From DASQZK01 sp963763215 (GTDB lineage: Bacteria > Bacteroidota > Bacteroidia > Bacteroidales > GCA-2748055), in contig CAVXNX010000006.1 in NCBI GenBank assembly GCA_963763215.1, positions 1 through 64,000 on the forward strand: 64,000 bases of DNA. Reading direction: 5' to 3'. Shown piece after piece: positions 25,747 to 36,604 of this stretch; position 1 is the stretch's first letter, and each line of letters begins with the position of its first letter. The notes under the pieces are model-generated. The model saw nothing but the letters and a program-made list of their open reading frames with translations. It was not told where the DNA came from and did no database searches. A program made the position numbers and the translations under genes.

Positions 25747-26682
25747 TTAAGGTCTTTGCAAACTCTTCAGTTTCCTGAACAACTCGGTCTCTTCCCTGCT
25801 CAGCGTTTTGGGAATGATGATGTTCAGCCGGACGTAAAGGTCGCCATACGTTCCCGGTTTCCCGTAAACAGGCATCCCTTTGCCCTTGAGCCTTAGCCTG
25901 CTCCCGTTTTGTGTGCCTTTGGCGACCGGGACATTCACGCGGCCCGATAGGGTGACGACCTCGATGTTGCCGCCAAGAATGGCCGTATAAAGATCCACGT
26001 CCTCGCTGACATTGAGATCGTTTCCCTCACGGCTGAACCGGTTATGCGGTAAAACCCTGATCCTGATATAAATATCGCCGCTTGAACCACCGTTCATCCC
26101 GGGTCCTCCTTTGCCCCTGATCCGGAGATCCTGGCCGTCGTAGGCACCCGGCTTGGTGGTGATCCGCAGCTTCTGGCCGTTGACATTCAGGATCCGTGAT
26201 GTTCCATGATAGGCTTCCTCCAGGGTGATTTCCATTTCAGCCTGTAAATCCTGCCCCCGGTAGCCGGCGGAGCGTCCTCCAAACTGCTGGGAGCTCCCGC
26301 CCATATTGCCGAAAAACGCATTGAAAAAATCGGAGAATCCTCCGCCGGTTTCACCAAAGAGGTCACCGGGATCGCCTTCATAATGGAACGTTCTTCCCCC
26401 GCCACCGCGGCTGCTGAACGGCCCCCCGTCCCATCCTCCAGCACCGGCTTGCTCATACTGTTTCCAGTTCGACCCGAGCTGGTCATATTTTTTTCGTTTT
26501 TCCGGATCCTTCAAAACCTCATAAGCCTCTCCGATCTCCTTGAATCGCTCTTCAGCCTGCTTGTTCCCCGGATTTTTATCCGGGTGAAATTTGACGGCCA
26601 GCTTCCTGTAGGCCTTCTTTATCTCGTCCTGGCCTGCCGTTTTAGAGACGCCGAGCGTTTTATAATAATCTTTGTATTCCAT
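25747..26682 (-). CDS. CbpA-like DnaJ co-chaperone
   Basis: 311 aa from MEYKDYYKTLGVSK (start 26682; the frame extends 20 codons further without support). J-domain with HPD (VKFHPDKNPG, residue ~33), a Gly-rich linker, then two C-terminal substrate domains (ITLEEAYHGT..., VDLYTAILGGNIEVVTLSG). The Cys-rich zinc finger is absent, so CbpA-type rather than DnaJ proper. It stimulates an Hsp70. Confidence 0.92.
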   Translation of the reverse strand: MEYKDYYKTLGVSKTAGQDEIKKAYRKLAVKFHPDKNPGNKQAEERFKEIGEAYEVLKDPEKRKKYDQLGSNWKQYEQAGAGGWDGGPFSSRGGGGRTFHYEGDPGDLFGETGGGFSDFFNAFFGNMGGSSQQFGGRSAGYRGQDLQAEMEITLEEAYHGTSRILNVNGQKLRITTKPGAYDGQDLRIRGKGGPGMNGGSSGDIYIRIRVLPHNRFSREGNDLNVSEDVDLYTAILGGNIEVVTLSGRVNVPVAKGTQNGSRLRLKGKGMPVYGKPGTYGDLYVRLNIIIPKTLSREETELFRKLKSLQRP

Positions 26683-26904
26683 ACTCGCCACGATAGTTGA
26701 GGATCTTCTCTCAATTCCAAAAAAGGTGCCGGACACCCTCAAGGACGGCTGTCATAAAATTCCGGGAAATACTGTCCTGCCGGATGTCCACATCATCTCA
26801 ACACCTCTCAGGAAAGGATTGTTGTGCAGGTGAAAAAATGAACTGCAGGAAGAGTTTGGGCGTTATCCGTTAAACAGTTGAAGATAACCTTTTGGCCATG
26901 AAGA

Positions 26905-27504
26905 TCAGTCGTCTTTTAAATCCTGCGGAGGAACGGGCAATGGGACCACATTCCTCACCGGGTGAATACTTCTGAGGTAGGCGAAAATGGCATTGATATC
27001 CTCATCCTGAAGATTGCCAAAATTTGTCCAGGGCATCGGGGGAAGCAGCATCCGAGACTCCGAAAGTCCCATGTATTTTCCTTCTCTCAGGGCGCGGGCA
27101 AAATTTTCCCGGGTCCAGCTGCCCACGCCGCTCTGGTCGGATGTCAGATTGGCAGCGAATGACATGCCCCACGGGCCCGCTGAAGCGGTGAGATCAGGAT
27201 TAAAAATAACCATGCCCTGCTTGATCATGCCGGTGTTCACCACAGGCTTCGGGAATCCATCATGGTATCCCGACAACATGAGTTCGGTAACAACCGCAGG
27301 ACCCTGTGGTCCCGGTCTCTTGGGGGAATGACAATCCTGGCAACCCATGATGGTGACCAGATATTCACCCCGGGCAACAAGCTGACCGGAATCGGGAACA
27401 GTTTTCTGGTCGGCGGTGGATTTACGCTTGCCGGTGCAATCAGTCAACAACAGAACCACTGAAAAAACCAGCAACACTGATGAGAATCCAATTGCTTTTT
27501 TCAT
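26905..27504 (-). CDS. Mono-heme cytochrome c lipoprotein
   Basis: 199 aa. Signal with lipobox VVLLLTDC. Heme-binding CQDCH after GEYLVTIMG. Axial Met candidates in RMLLPPMPW. C-terminal INAIFAYLRSIHPV is the usual last cytochrome c helix. Periplasmic electron carrier or c-type domain protein. It stands alone. Confidence 0.88.
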   Translation of the reverse strand: MKKAIGFSSVLLVFSVVLLLTDCTGKRKSTADQKTVPDSGQLVARGEYLVTIMGCQDCHSPKRPGPQGPAVVTELMLSGYHDGFPKPVVNTGMIKQGMVIFNPDLTASAGPWGMSFAANLTSDQSGVGSWTRENFARALREGKYMGLSESRMLLPPMPWTNFGNLQDEDINAIFAYLRSIHPVRNVVPLPVPPQDLKDD

Positions 27505-27675
27505 ATGATTATGAAGGTTTTAGGTTTGAAAAGGCAAAGTTATGCATGAAATACCGGTTGAAAAATAAAATCATATGTCCTGCATACACGATTTGTAAAA
27601 TACAATTGAAAAGGTGATGGATGGGCAGATGCCGGGGTTTCCATCGTCTGATGGATACGCCGTCGGCCGGTCCGT

Positions 27676-28665
27676 TTAATCGACTTCGGAAGGGGTGACG
27701 GCGATCTCTTCCATCCGGCCCTGGCGCAGGACGCCGACAGTGGTTTCGATGCCGATGAGGTCACGGGTCAGCAGGCGGTGCAGATCATCAATGCTTCCAA
27801 CCTGCACCCCGCCAAACCGGACGATGATGTCGCCCCGGTGAAGATTCCGGTTGTCGGCCCTGACGTCGTTGAGAATATCGTAAACATAGATCCCCGACGG
27901 TTTTTCAAGCTTGTTGACCGCCACGATCCGGGGAGTGAGGTGCACGGTCTGCCCGGCGATACCCAGCTGGGCCCGGATGATCTTCCCTTCCAGGATGAGC
28001 TGTCCGGCAACGTTCCCGGCGAGATTGGAGGATACGGCAAAACAGATTCCCTGGGCGACATTGATGATGGCTGTGTTGATACCGATCACGTGTCCATGCG
28101 AATCCAGGAGAGGTCCGCCGCTGTTGCCGGGGTTCAGCGCTGCATCGGTCTGGATCACATCATCGATCAGCCGGCCGTTCGTCGCCCGGAGGGTCCGTCC
28201 CAGGGCGCTCACAACACCCGTGGTTACCGATTGCTGCAGCCCCAGCGGATTGCCGATGGCGATGGCAATCTGTCCGGGTTTCAGCCGGGAGGAATCGGCG
28301 AGCGACAGGGTATGAAGTATTTCGTAGATCTTGATGACCGCAATGTCCGTGGAGGGATCACTTCCCCTGAGATCGGCGTCAACCTTCCGCCCGTCACTCA
28401 GGATCACCCGGATGCTTTTGGCATTCTCAATCACATGATGATTGGTAATGATGAAGCCGTCAGTCGAAATGGCAAACCCCGATGCGGCGCCGGTCTGAAT
28501 GCCGCTTTGCCCGGTCCGGGGATCCCGGACCTCTTTATCCACTTCCACATGCACGACGGCATCTTCCACCGCTCGGACCACACCGGTGATGGTGTCGGAA
28601 TAGGCGTCCAGCAGATTGGAGTCATTGTAGACGTAGGTAATGTGATGCGTTGGTGCTTCTGCCAT
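27676..28665 (-). CDS. HtrA/DegP-like serine protease with PDZ domain, no signal peptide
   Basis: About 329 aa. Triad visible: His in ITNHHVIENA, Asp in STDIAVIKI, Ser in NPGNSGGPL. One PDZ domain follows (SGIYVYDILNDVRADNRNLHRGDIIVRFGG). No signal peptide or membrane anchor is seen from ATG 28665 (a GTG at 28671 is also possible), unlike normal periplasmic HtrA, so it may act in the cytoplasm or the start may lie elsewhere. Confidence 0.85.
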   Translation of the reverse strand: MAEAPTHHITYVYNDSNLLDAYSDTITGVVRAVEDAVVHVEVDKEVRDPRTGQSGIQTGAASGFAISTDGFIITNHHVIENAKSIRVILSDGRKVDADLRGSDPSTDIAVIKIYEILHTLSLADSSRLKPGQIAIAIGNPLGLQQSVTTGVVSALGRTLRATNGRLIDDVIQTDAALNPGNSGGPLLDSHGHVIGINTAIINVAQGICFAVSSNLAGNVAGQLILEGKIIRAQLGIAGQTVHLTPRIVAVNKLEKPSGIYVYDILNDVRADNRNLHRGDIIVRFGGVQVGSIDDLHRLLTRDLIGIETTVGVLRQGRMEEIAVTPSEVD

Positions 28666-28889
28666 GATCACGCGAATTTAAAGCTCCCATGAAAGGTGTT
28701 GATAATCAGGATACTGAAGAGTCTGGGTCCCGATCACCGGCCGTTCATGAAACAATATGATGTAAACAGTCCGGCTTTTGAAAAGTTCAGGAAAAATACC
28801 CGGGCTGAATGCATGGCAATGTCCGGTCAACATGGCCGGATTTATCTCTGTGAAATGGCATTAAATCCAGTGCCGGCTCCGGCACAGCC

Positions 28890-31370
28890 TCAATGTGACA
28901 TGGCCTCGATGCCCCCCGTGGCCTTCCGGAGACCCTCTGAGGACGCTTCGATCGAGATATTCCCTGTTTTACCGGTCGATCTGACGATCACCATACCCCG
29001 GCCCCTGAACAGGGTGAACGCGTTGTCCTGCAGGCTTCCTTCGGCCAGCGGGGAAGCATTGCCCGCAGCAAGAAGGCTGCCCTCACCGCTCACCTGTACG
29101 GTAACAGGCAGGCTGGCATCGGGAACGAGGTTCCCGCCGGCATCGACAGCCACAACATCGACATAGGCGATCTCACCGCGGTCGGCCATGATCCGTGATC
29201 TTTCGGGTTTAAGAACGATGGCGGCAACCGGGCCGGATGTCTGCAGGATCTTTGTTTCCCGGACCTGTCCGCCGGAAATCCCGGAGGCCTTCAACTCCCC
29301 GGATTGATAGGGAACGGTAAACCGGGCGGTGAAAGCGTCAGAGGGTAGGATTTCCTTTTCTCCCAGTGATTTACCATTGAGTTCGAGCCTGACCGTGGGA
29401 TAAGAAGAATAGACGCTGACCTCGAGGGGTTTGCCTTCATTTCCACTCCAGTTCCAGCTCTGGCATTCCTGTGGCCAGCCCCAGAAAAATACAACTTCAT
29501 GCATTCCTTGCGGGGCGGGTTCGTGGACAGCCATTTCCAGCCTGGATTGATCCCAGACCACATCCCGGTAAAAGGATTGCGGCTTTTTGTTTCCGAGAAT
29601 GTCGATGTCGCCGCAGTTGGAAACATACCAGGGCCATGGCATGGCAAATGGATCCTTGAAACCGGGATCAGACTGCCAGGTGGCATGGCCGATGCCGGCT
29701 TCGCCGAGGTAATCGAGACCGGTCCAGACGAAATCCCCAATGACATAAGGCTCACTCTTCACCAGCTGCCAGTTTTCATTTGCCTCCCGGGGAACCGATT
29801 CGGTTCCCATCATCAGGCGTTGCGGGTAGATGGCATGGTCCTTTTCGTAGTTCTGCCATTGGTAGTTATAGCCCCCGATGTCGAGAACGCTGAACGCATT
29901 GGCCGAATAATCCCATCCTTTGCCCGGGTTATCCCAGAAGGCGCATACCGCCTCGGTCACCGGTCGTGTTGTGTCGATGGAATGAATCTCACGGATCATG
30001 TTGCGGGCGATGACCAGTCCGGCGCTGTCGGAGCGTTCCTGGATCTCGTTACCGATGCTCCATATGATCACCGACGGATGATTCCGGTCGCGAAGGATCA
30101 TGGCATCGAGATCTTTTTTCCACCAGTTGGCAAAATGGAGGTGATAATCATTTGGCCGTTTGGGCTTCATCCAGGCATCGAAGGCTTCGTCGATCACCAG
30201 CATCCCCAGGCTGTCGCAGGCATCCAGGAAAGCTTTTGACGGCGGGTTATGGCTGGTGCGGATGGCATTGTACCCGTTGGCCTTCATCACGCTGACACGG
30301 CGGGCTTCGGCCCTGTTAAAAGCAGCCGCCCCGAGCAGGCCGTTGTCATGGTGCATGCAGGCTCCTTTCAGAAGGACGGGTTTGCCGTTGAGTAACAAGC
30401 CACCCTTAGGGGAATAGTGAATGGAACGGATCCCGATGGTGGTCCTGTCCGTGTCTTTTATTTCTCCATTGCGGACAACGGAGATCGAGGCCGTATAGAG
30501 CGCCGGATTCCCGGTATCCCAGAGCACGGGATCGCTGAGGCTGGCACTCAGGTCGCAGGTTTTATCCTTCCCCGCCGGAACGGTGAGTACTTTTTCCGCC
30601 GTGGCGGCCTTTTTGCCGTCGGGGCCGAAGATCTCTGCGCGCAGGGTCACCCCGGCATCCGCAACTCCGGCATTGGCCAGCTTCACCTGTATCGCGAGAT
30701 CGGCCGTCGTTTTGTCTGCCCGGGGAGTGGCCGTAATCATGACTCCCCATGGCTCAACGTGAACCTCATCAAGGTACGACAGACTCACGGGACGGTAAAT
30801 GCCCGCACCGGTGAACCATCTCGAATTCTGCTCCGGTTTGTAAACCCTGACCGCGACCACCTCGTCGTTGTCGTTCCTGTTGAGATATGGCGTGATGTTA
30901 AAATAAAAAGGCGTGTACCCATACATATGCCTTCCAACCTCCCTGCCATTCACGAACAGCGTGGCTTCCGACTGTACGCCGTCGAAACTCAATATGACCT
31001 GGCGGTTCCGTTCCTGACGGGGAACGTTGAATTTTTTCCTGTACCAGGCCGTTCCTCCCCTGAGATAACCGACATCATGCCCGTTCTCCATGGTCCGGAG
31101 AAACGGTCCGCTGTGAACGGAATCCTGACCGGCGAAATCTTCAACGCTCCAGTCATGCGGAAGGTCAACCTTTCGCCATCCTGAATCATCATAACCGGGA
31201 ACCTCAGCTCCCTGTGGATCGGATTCGGTGAAGAGCCAGCCGCCGTCGAAATCCAGGTTGCGCGATGATCCGCCGTGGGTGGGGGACAGGCTGCATCCGG
31301 CAGAATAAAGGATTAACGCAGCCGGCAATGCCATGTTCAGCATTTTCCGGAAGAAGGATTGAGTCAGCAT
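28890..31370 (-). CDS. Glycoside hydrolase family 2 (beta-galactosidase-like) lipoprotein
   Basis: 826 aa from MLTQSFFRKMLNMAL (start 31370); frame upstream to 31730 is untranslated leader. Lipobox LILYSAGC. GH2 sandwich (GGWLFTESDPQGAEVPG, YRKKFNVPRQ, ATLFVNGREVGRHMYGYTPF), then TIM barrel with acid/base Glu in IWSIGNEIQERS and nucleophile Glu in MMGTESVPR. A C-terminal Ig-like domain follows (DVVAVDAGGNLVPDASLPV), as in DUF4982 enzymes. Located divergent from the LacI regulator, with a LacI-type operator in the shared intergenic region. Removes a terminal beta-linked sugar from oligosaccharides in the periplasm. Confidence 0.9.
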   Translation of the reverse strand: MLTQSFFRKMLNMALPAALILYSAGCSLSPTHGGSSRNLDFDGGWLFTESDPQGAEVPGYDDSGWRKVDLPHDWSVEDFAGQDSVHSGPFLRTMENGHDVGYLRGGTAWYRKKFNVPRQERNRQVILSFDGVQSEATLFVNGREVGRHMYGYTPFYFNITPYLNRNDNDEVVAVRVYKPEQNSRWFTGAGIYRPVSLSYLDEVHVEPWGVMITATPRADKTTADLAIQVKLANAGVADAGVTLRAEIFGPDGKKAATAEKVLTVPAGKDKTCDLSASLSDPVLWDTGNPALYTASISVVRNGEIKDTDRTTIGIRSIHYSPKGGLLLNGKPVLLKGACMHHDNGLLGAAAFNRAEARRVSVMKANGYNAIRTSHNPPSKAFLDACDSLGMLVIDEAFDAWMKPKRPNDYHLHFANWWKKDLDAMILRDRNHPSVIIWSIGNEIQERSDSAGLVIARNMIREIHSIDTTRPVTEAVCAFWDNPGKGWDYSANAFSVLDIGGYNYQWQNYEKDHAIYPQRLMMGTESVPREANENWQLVKSEPYVIGDFVWTGLDYLGEAGIGHATWQSDPGFKDPFAMPWPWYVSNCGDIDILGNKKPQSFYRDVVWDQSRLEMAVHEPAPQGMHEVVFFWGWPQECQSWNWSGNEGKPLEVSVYSSYPTVRLELNGKSLGEKEILPSDAFTARFTVPYQSGELKASGISGGQVRETKILQTSGPVAAIVLKPERSRIMADRGEIAYVDVVAVDAGGNLVPDASLPVTVQVSGEGSLLAAGNASPLAEGSLQDNAFTLFRGRGMVIVRSTGKTGNISIEASSEGLRKATGGIEAMSH

Positions 31371-31811
31371 GGGTGTGGAGTTAAGGTGTTTCAGGTTTGG
31401 ATCCGTGAAACCGGTGTCGCCCGGCCAGGAGTCAGTTAAAATTAAATAAAAATTTTCATTTAACAAGAGTTCATCTCGTTTCTCCCGGGAAGGTGACCGG
31501 CGATTTTTCACCTTTCCCCAGAGGTTTAAGGGAAGCAGAGATGATGGATGATCAAAATTTATCCGGGAAAAGTCCCGACAATTGTTTAATTTTGCGAAAA
31601 GGTTTGCGCAAACGTCAGGAATTGTTTCCCGGAAGACCGTTAAAATTTCCTGCTCAAATGAACGGTTCTCCGGGACAAATCCCGTGGGTGTCTCCTTATC
31701 GTCCAGGGAGAAATTTACCGTGAGTATCATCTTTGTGATCAGAAGAAATACAAATCAGCCTTTAATTTGTAAATTTGTTTTTCGAAGGGTGACAGTTTAG
31801 TAAACGGAACT
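31371..31811. promoter_or_regulatory. Divergent promoter region between GH2 and lacI-type gene
   Basis: 440 bp with no gene. It contains the LacI-type operator at 31603. Open frames here overlap the GH2 leader and have no signal of being real. Confidence 0.6.
31603..31615. promoter_or_regulatory. LacI-type operator 1
   Basis: TTTGCGCAAACGT, the same 13-mer as at 59075-59087. TTTGCGCAAA is a perfect palindrome. Confidence 0.6.
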
Positions 31812-32852
31812 ATGGAGAAGAAGAATGTGAACAACATCAAGGATCTGGCAGATTTCCTCGGGTTATCCATCACAACCGTTTCCCGCGTACTGAACGGTAA
31901 GGCCGAAAGCTACCGCATCAGTGCAAAAACACAGGAGAGGGTTCTCCTGGCGGCCAAAGAGCACAACTACATTCCGAATAAGATTGCCAGGGGATTGAAA
32001 ACCGACAAAACAGAGACGCTCGGACTGGTGATCCCCGATATTGCCAACCCGTTTTTTGCCGATATTGCCAAGAGCATCGAGCTGGAGGCCCGTTTAAAAG
32101 GCTTTTCCATTATTTTGTGTGACAGCCGGGAAGAATTATCGACCGAAAAAGAACTCATTAACCTTCTTCTGGGTCACAAGGTTGAAGGAATCATCATTGC
32201 CCCGGTGGGCACGAATTTCGATCATCTGATCCGGGTTCACGAGTCGGGTCTCCCGCTCGTGATCGTCGACCGTTATTCACCGGAACTGAACCTGCCCTAT
32301 ATCACTTCCGATAATTACCAGGGCGCCTTCGATGCGGTAAATTACCTGATCTCCATGGGGCACCGCCAGATTGCCTGTATCCAGGGCATCAGGGATAGTC
32401 AGCCGAGCAAGGAACGGGTGAGGGGATACATTGAAGCGATGAAAAAAAACAATCTCAGGGTCGATCCGTCGCTCATCATGGGCGAAGATTTCAGCACCGA
32501 GAACGGGTACAAGCAGACCCGTATCCTGTTCAGCGTCGATAATCCACCTTCTGCCATCTTCGCTCTCAGCAACCTGATCTCCCTGGGCGTGATCCAGGCG
32601 GCAAGTGAGATGGACCTGAGAATACCCGATGATGTCTCCCTGATCTCCTACGATGAACAACCCTATTCCGCCTACCTGGGGACACCTCTTACCACCATTG
32701 AGCAGAAGAAAAGCGAGCTCGGCCAACTTGCCGTCAGCGTGATCACCAAATTCATTGAAAACGAGGATTACCGCAAAAAGCCGCTGAATATGAAGCTGAA
32801 AACCAACCTGATTATCAGGAAGTCCGTAAAAAATTTGAATGAAATTGTTTGA
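31812..32852 (+). CDS. LacI-family transcriptional regulator
   Basis: 346 aa. N-terminal HTH (NIKDLADFLGLSITTVSRVLNG) and hinge helix (PNKIARGLKTDKT), then periplasmic-binding-like ligand domain (LGLVIPDIANPFFADIAKSIE, IIIAPVGTNFDHLIR, VSLISYDEQPYSAYLGTPLTTIEQ). Binds a small sugar and derepresses its targets. Four operator-like sites in the window lie near its own gene, the transporter, the first susC and the T9SS protein at 59156. Confidence 0.93.
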   Translation: MEKKNVNNIKDLADFLGLSITTVSRVLNGKAESYRISAKTQERVLLAAKEHNYIPNKIARGLKTDKTETLGLVIPDIANPFFADIAKSIELEARLKGFSIILCDSREELSTEKELINLLLGHKVEGIIIAPVGTNFDHLIRVHESGLPLVIVDRYSPELNLPYITSDNYQGAFDAVNYLISMGHRQIACIQGIRDSQPSKERVRGYIEAMKKNNLRVDPSLIMGEDFSTENGYKQTRILFSVDNPPSAIFALSNLISLGVIQAASEMDLRIPDDVSLISYDEQPYSAYLGTPLTTIEQKKSELGQLAVSVITKFIENEDYRKKPLNMKLKTNLIIRKSVKNLNEIV

Positions 32853-32873
32853 AATTCCTTTTTTTTTATTTAC

Positions 32874-32888
32874 TTGCACAAACGTTAG
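32874..32888. promoter_or_regulatory. LacI-type operator 2
   Basis: TTGCACAAACGTTAG in the 60-bp gap before the sugar transporter. Matches operator 3 at 13 of 15 positions or better. Confidence 0.55.
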
Positions 32889-32912
32889 AGCAAACTAAAA
32901 AAACCCTAAAAC

Positions 32913-33914
32913 ATGTTTATCGTCAATTCTTATTCCTGGGCCGTGGTTCTTTGCATTGTCACGATGCTTTGCTGGGGATCATGGGCAAACACGCAGAAGC
33001 TTGCTTCAAAAAGCTGGGCTTTTCAGCTATTTTACTGGGATTATGCCATTGGTGTATTCCTGTTATCCCTTCTCCTTGCATTCACCATGGGCAGTTCCGG
33101 GACTGAAGGCCGGAGTTTCATCCAGGACCTGGGACAGGCTTCCGGATCGTCCTATGGTCTCGCCCTGCTGGGAGGAGTGGTCTTCAACCTGGCAAATATA
33201 CTGATCGTCGTTGCGATCGATATGGCGGGTCTGGCGGTGGCTTTTCCCATCGGAATCGGTCTGGCCCTGGTCATCGGGGTGGTGGCCAACTATATCAGTG
33301 AACCGCTCGGGAACCCGGTTATCCTTTTCATCGGTGTGGCCATGGTGGTCGTCGCCATCGTGCTGGACGCCTTGGCTTACCGGAAAAAATCCTCGGGCGA
33401 AGGTCAGAACACCGCAAAGGGAATCATCATCTCGATCATCGGCGGCGTGCTGATGGGATTTTTCTACCGTTTCGTTGCCGGTTCAATGATCCGGGATTTT
33501 GCCATGCCCGAGGTTGGGAAATTCACTCCCTATACCGCCTCCGTGATCTTTTCGGTCGGTCTTATCCTCTCCAACTTCATCTGGAACAGCTACCTGATGT
33601 ACAGACCCCTGTCGGGCGAAAAAGCCACTTACCGCGATTACTTTACCAAGGGTACTGCAAAACTTCACCTGATCGGCATTCTTGGCGGCGCCATCTGGAG
33701 CCTTGGCATGACCTTTAACATCATCGCCTCGGGACAGGCAGGATTTGCGATCTCCTACGGCCTTGGTCAGGGGGCAACCCTCATCGCCGCACTCTGGGGT
33801 GTCTTTATCTGGAAGGAATTCAAAGGCGTGAAAAATGTGGGTACTCTGCTGTTCCTGATGTTTCTGTCGTACATCATCGGGCTTGCCCTGATCATCGCGG
33901 CACGCGTTTTTTGA
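32913..33914 (+). CDS. GRP-family sugar transporter (DMT superfamily)
   Basis: 333 aa with about 10 hydrophobic segments. MFIVNSYSWAVVLCIVTMLCWGSWANTQKL and LAVAFPIGIGLALVIGVV and GFAISYGLGQGATLIAALWGVFIWKEFKG fit the glucose/ribose porter family. Imports a monosaccharide across the inner membrane. Followed 20 bp later by ribokinase, so the sugar may be ribose or a hexose handled by a PfkB kinase. Confidence 0.85.
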   Translation: MFIVNSYSWAVVLCIVTMLCWGSWANTQKLASKSWAFQLFYWDYAIGVFLLSLLLAFTMGSSGTEGRSFIQDLGQASGSSYGLALLGGVVFNLANILIVVAIDMAGLAVAFPIGIGLALVIGVVANYISEPLGNPVILFIGVAMVVVAIVLDALAYRKKSSGEGQNTAKGIIISIIGGVLMGFFYRFVAGSMIRDFAMPEVGKFTPYTASVIFSVGLILSNFIWNSYLMYRPLSGEKATYRDYFTKGTAKLHLIGILGGAIWSLGMTFNIIASGQAGFAISYGLGQGATLIAALWGVFIWKEFKGVKNVGTLLFLMFLSYIIGLALIIAARVF

Positions 33915-33934
33915 GTCTAATTAATTCATGATTT

Positions 33935-34838
33935 ATGAAACCACGTATAGTTGTTATTGGAAGTACGAATACGGATATGATCATCAAGGTCCCGCATTTG
34001 CCGGCACCTGGTGAAACAGTGCTTGGAGGACAGTTTCATTCGGTCAGCGGAGGAAAGGGTGCTAACCAGGCCATCGCTGCGGCACGTGCCGGCGGGGACG
34101 TCGTGTTTCTGACCTGCCTGGGAAAAGACGCTTTCGGTCGAAATGCTATTGAAGTTCTGGCCAGAGAGGGAATTGACACGTCGCATATTAAATTCGTCGA
34201 GGATGTGCCTTCGGGCGTGGCCATGATCAATGTATCCGAGGCAGGTGAGAACAGCATTTCCGTCGCTCCCGGGCGCAAACAGCCATCTGTTGCCCGAAGA
34301 TATCGAAAGGCTTAAACAGGTGGTTATCAGTGCTGATATGATCCTGATGCAACTGGAGATCCCCATGGAAACCGTTTACACTACCCTTCGGATGGCCTCC
34401 GAATACCATATTCCGGTCATCCTCAACCCGGCACCGGCGCAGCGTATCGATCCGGAACTCATGAAGATGATCACCATCATCACACCCAATGAGGCCGAGG
34501 CGGCTTTGATCGCTCCTCCGGAGCGGAATGGGACCGGCCCTGATGCACTGATTGAACACCTGAAAAACCAGGGTTTGAAGACCATCATCATCACTCTCGG
34601 TGAAAACGGCGTGCTGTTTTCTTCCAACGGTGCAGTTGGTAGGCAGGACGGACATCAGGTCAAGGTGGTCGATACCACGGCCGCCGGCGATACCTTCAAC
34701 GGGTTCCTTGCCGTTGCCCTGGCCGGAGGGGACAGCCTCGACGAAGCCGTCAGGATGGCCAACAATGCAGCGGCCATCTCCGTCACCCGTCTCGGCGCTT
34801 CCACTTCCATCCCCTTTCTCAGGGAAGTGAGCGGGTGA
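33935..34838 (+). CDS. rbsK: Ribokinase-like PfkB carbohydrate kinase (one frameshift)
   Basis: About 302 aa once a single extra G near 34270 is dropped (SVAPGANSHLLPEDIE). VIGSTNTDMIIKVPHLPAPGET, FHSVSGGKGANQAIAAARAG and the anion-hole/base motif DTTAAGDTFNGFLAVALA are those of ribokinase. Phosphorylates ribose or a related sugar after import by the adjacent transporter. The symbol is by similarity; substrate unproven. Confidence 0.85.
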
Positions 34839-34893
34839 GTCATGCCGCCGGGTGAGGAGAGAACCATCGTTGAACCTTGAAAAAAAATGAAAC

Positions 34894-36514
34894 ATGAATA
34901 AGGAAATTACTGACCCTGGGATTGAGTCTGGGCCTGGTGGGTGTGACCACTGCTTTTCAGGCCGACAGCGGAAAAAGGCCTGAACATGATGATCAGAAAA
35001 AACCCAATGTGCTGTTCATCCTCGTGGATGATCTCGGATGGAGCGACCTGGGATGTTACGGAAGCCGTTTTTACAATACCCCGAACATTGATCAGCTCGC
35101 TTCCGAAAGTGTGAAATTTACACAGGCCTATGCCGCCTGCTCCGTCTGTTCCCCCACACGCGCCAGCATCATTTCAGGGAAATACCCCGCACGGCTGCAC
35201 CTGACCGACTGGCTGCCGGGACGGAAGGATTTCCCTTTTCAGAAACTGGAGAATGCTGATATCAACCAGCACCTGCCTTATGATATCACTACACTGCCCG
35301 AAGTCATGAAGGAAAACGGATACCAGACCGCCATCTTCGGGAAGTGGCACCTGGGTGAAGACTCCGCTTCAACCCAAAGACAGGGATTCGATCTGCATAT
35401 CCCCCAATGGAACAAAGGCTGGCCCAACGGGACGTATTTCGCCCCATACCATATGAAAGGGCTGGAGGACGCCCCCAAAGGGGAATATCTGACCGACCGG
35501 CTCACCGATGAAACCATCAAGTACATCGAGAAGAACAGGGACAAGCCGTTTTTCATCTATCTTGCTCACTTCGCCGTGCACGATCCCATCATGGGCCGGC
35601 CCGACCTGGTGGAAAAGTATGAGAAAAAGCTGGAATCCACGACACAACCGGCTGTCCCGCCTTTCATCCTGGAAGGAAATCCCGACACCTCGGAACCCCT
35701 GACCCGGGAAGAACTGGATAAAATGATCCATGAGGATCCTTTCAAAGGCTACAGCCTTCTGCCCGACAGAACGGTCAAAATCAAACAGATCCAGGATAAC
35801 ACCGAGTTCGCTGCCATGGTTGAGAGCGTCGACGAAAGCGTGGGCAGGATCCGGGCGAAACTGAAAGACCTTGGTCTCGACGACAACACCATCATCATCT
35901 TCTTCTCGGATAACGGAGGAATGTCGGCGGCAAACTTCGGCAATCCAAAACGGCGTATCTCGAAAACGCGCCTGGATAAAGCCTTTTCAACATCGAACCT
36001 TCCCCTTCGCGGCGGTAAAGGCTGGTTCTACGAGGGTGGTATCCGGGAACCCCTGCTCATCAAGTGGCCCCATGTGGGTAAAGAGGGAACCGTTTGCGAT
36101 GTGCCGGTGATCAGCGTTGACTTCTTCCCGACCATCATGGATATGCTGGGGATCCGCTACGATCCGGCAAAAAATATCCTCGACGGCGTAAGCCTTGTCC
36201 CGTTTGTCAAGGGCCAAAAAAAAGCGAAGGATCGTCCGCTGTTCTGGCATTTTCCCCATTACAGTAATCACGGACAGCAAAGTCCAGGTGGTGCCGTGCG
36301 TTACGGCGATTACAAGCTGATCGAGTATTTTGAAAACTTCACCGTGCAGTTGTTCAACCTGAAGGACGATCCCGAAGAACAGCATGACCTTGCTACGGAG
36401 AATCCTCGTAAAGTCAATGAACTCAGGGAGATGCTTCACAAGTGGAGAAAGGATGTGAATGCCCAGATGATGCCTGAAAATCCCAGGCTACAATCCCTCA
36501 ATGAAGTGGATTGA
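34894..36514 (+). CDS. Secreted type I sulfatase (frameshift in signal peptide)
   Basis: Removing one extra G near 34902 gives MNKKLLTLGLSLGLVGVTTAFQA, a signal peptide from ATG 34894; as read, the open frame only begins at TTG 34922. The active-site motif CSPTR (formylglycine precursor Cys) is in AACSVCSPTRASIISGKYPAR. Metal ligands in LFILVDDLGWSD and FFSDNGGM. About 540 aa. Cleaves sulfate esters from a glycan in the periplasm; needs a maturase encoded elsewhere. Confidence 0.9.
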
Positions 36515-36604
36515 TTATGCCAGGGGAGATCAGGATTAACCCTTGCCAGTCGCTACAGACAGCACGCTAAAACGAATCATGATGTATTGTTTTTGCCTCG
36601 TGTA

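Noticed and set aside
27778..28692. 304-codon frame opposite the HtrA gene
   Set aside because: Antisense shadow of a protease with a complete catalytic triad.
29499..31184. Plus-strand frames opposite the GH2 gene
   Set aside because: Antisense shadows of a recognisable GH2 enzyme.
31371..31730. N-terminal extension of the GH2 protein
   Set aside because: The lipoprotein signal begins at 31370; the extension covers the promoter and operator region.
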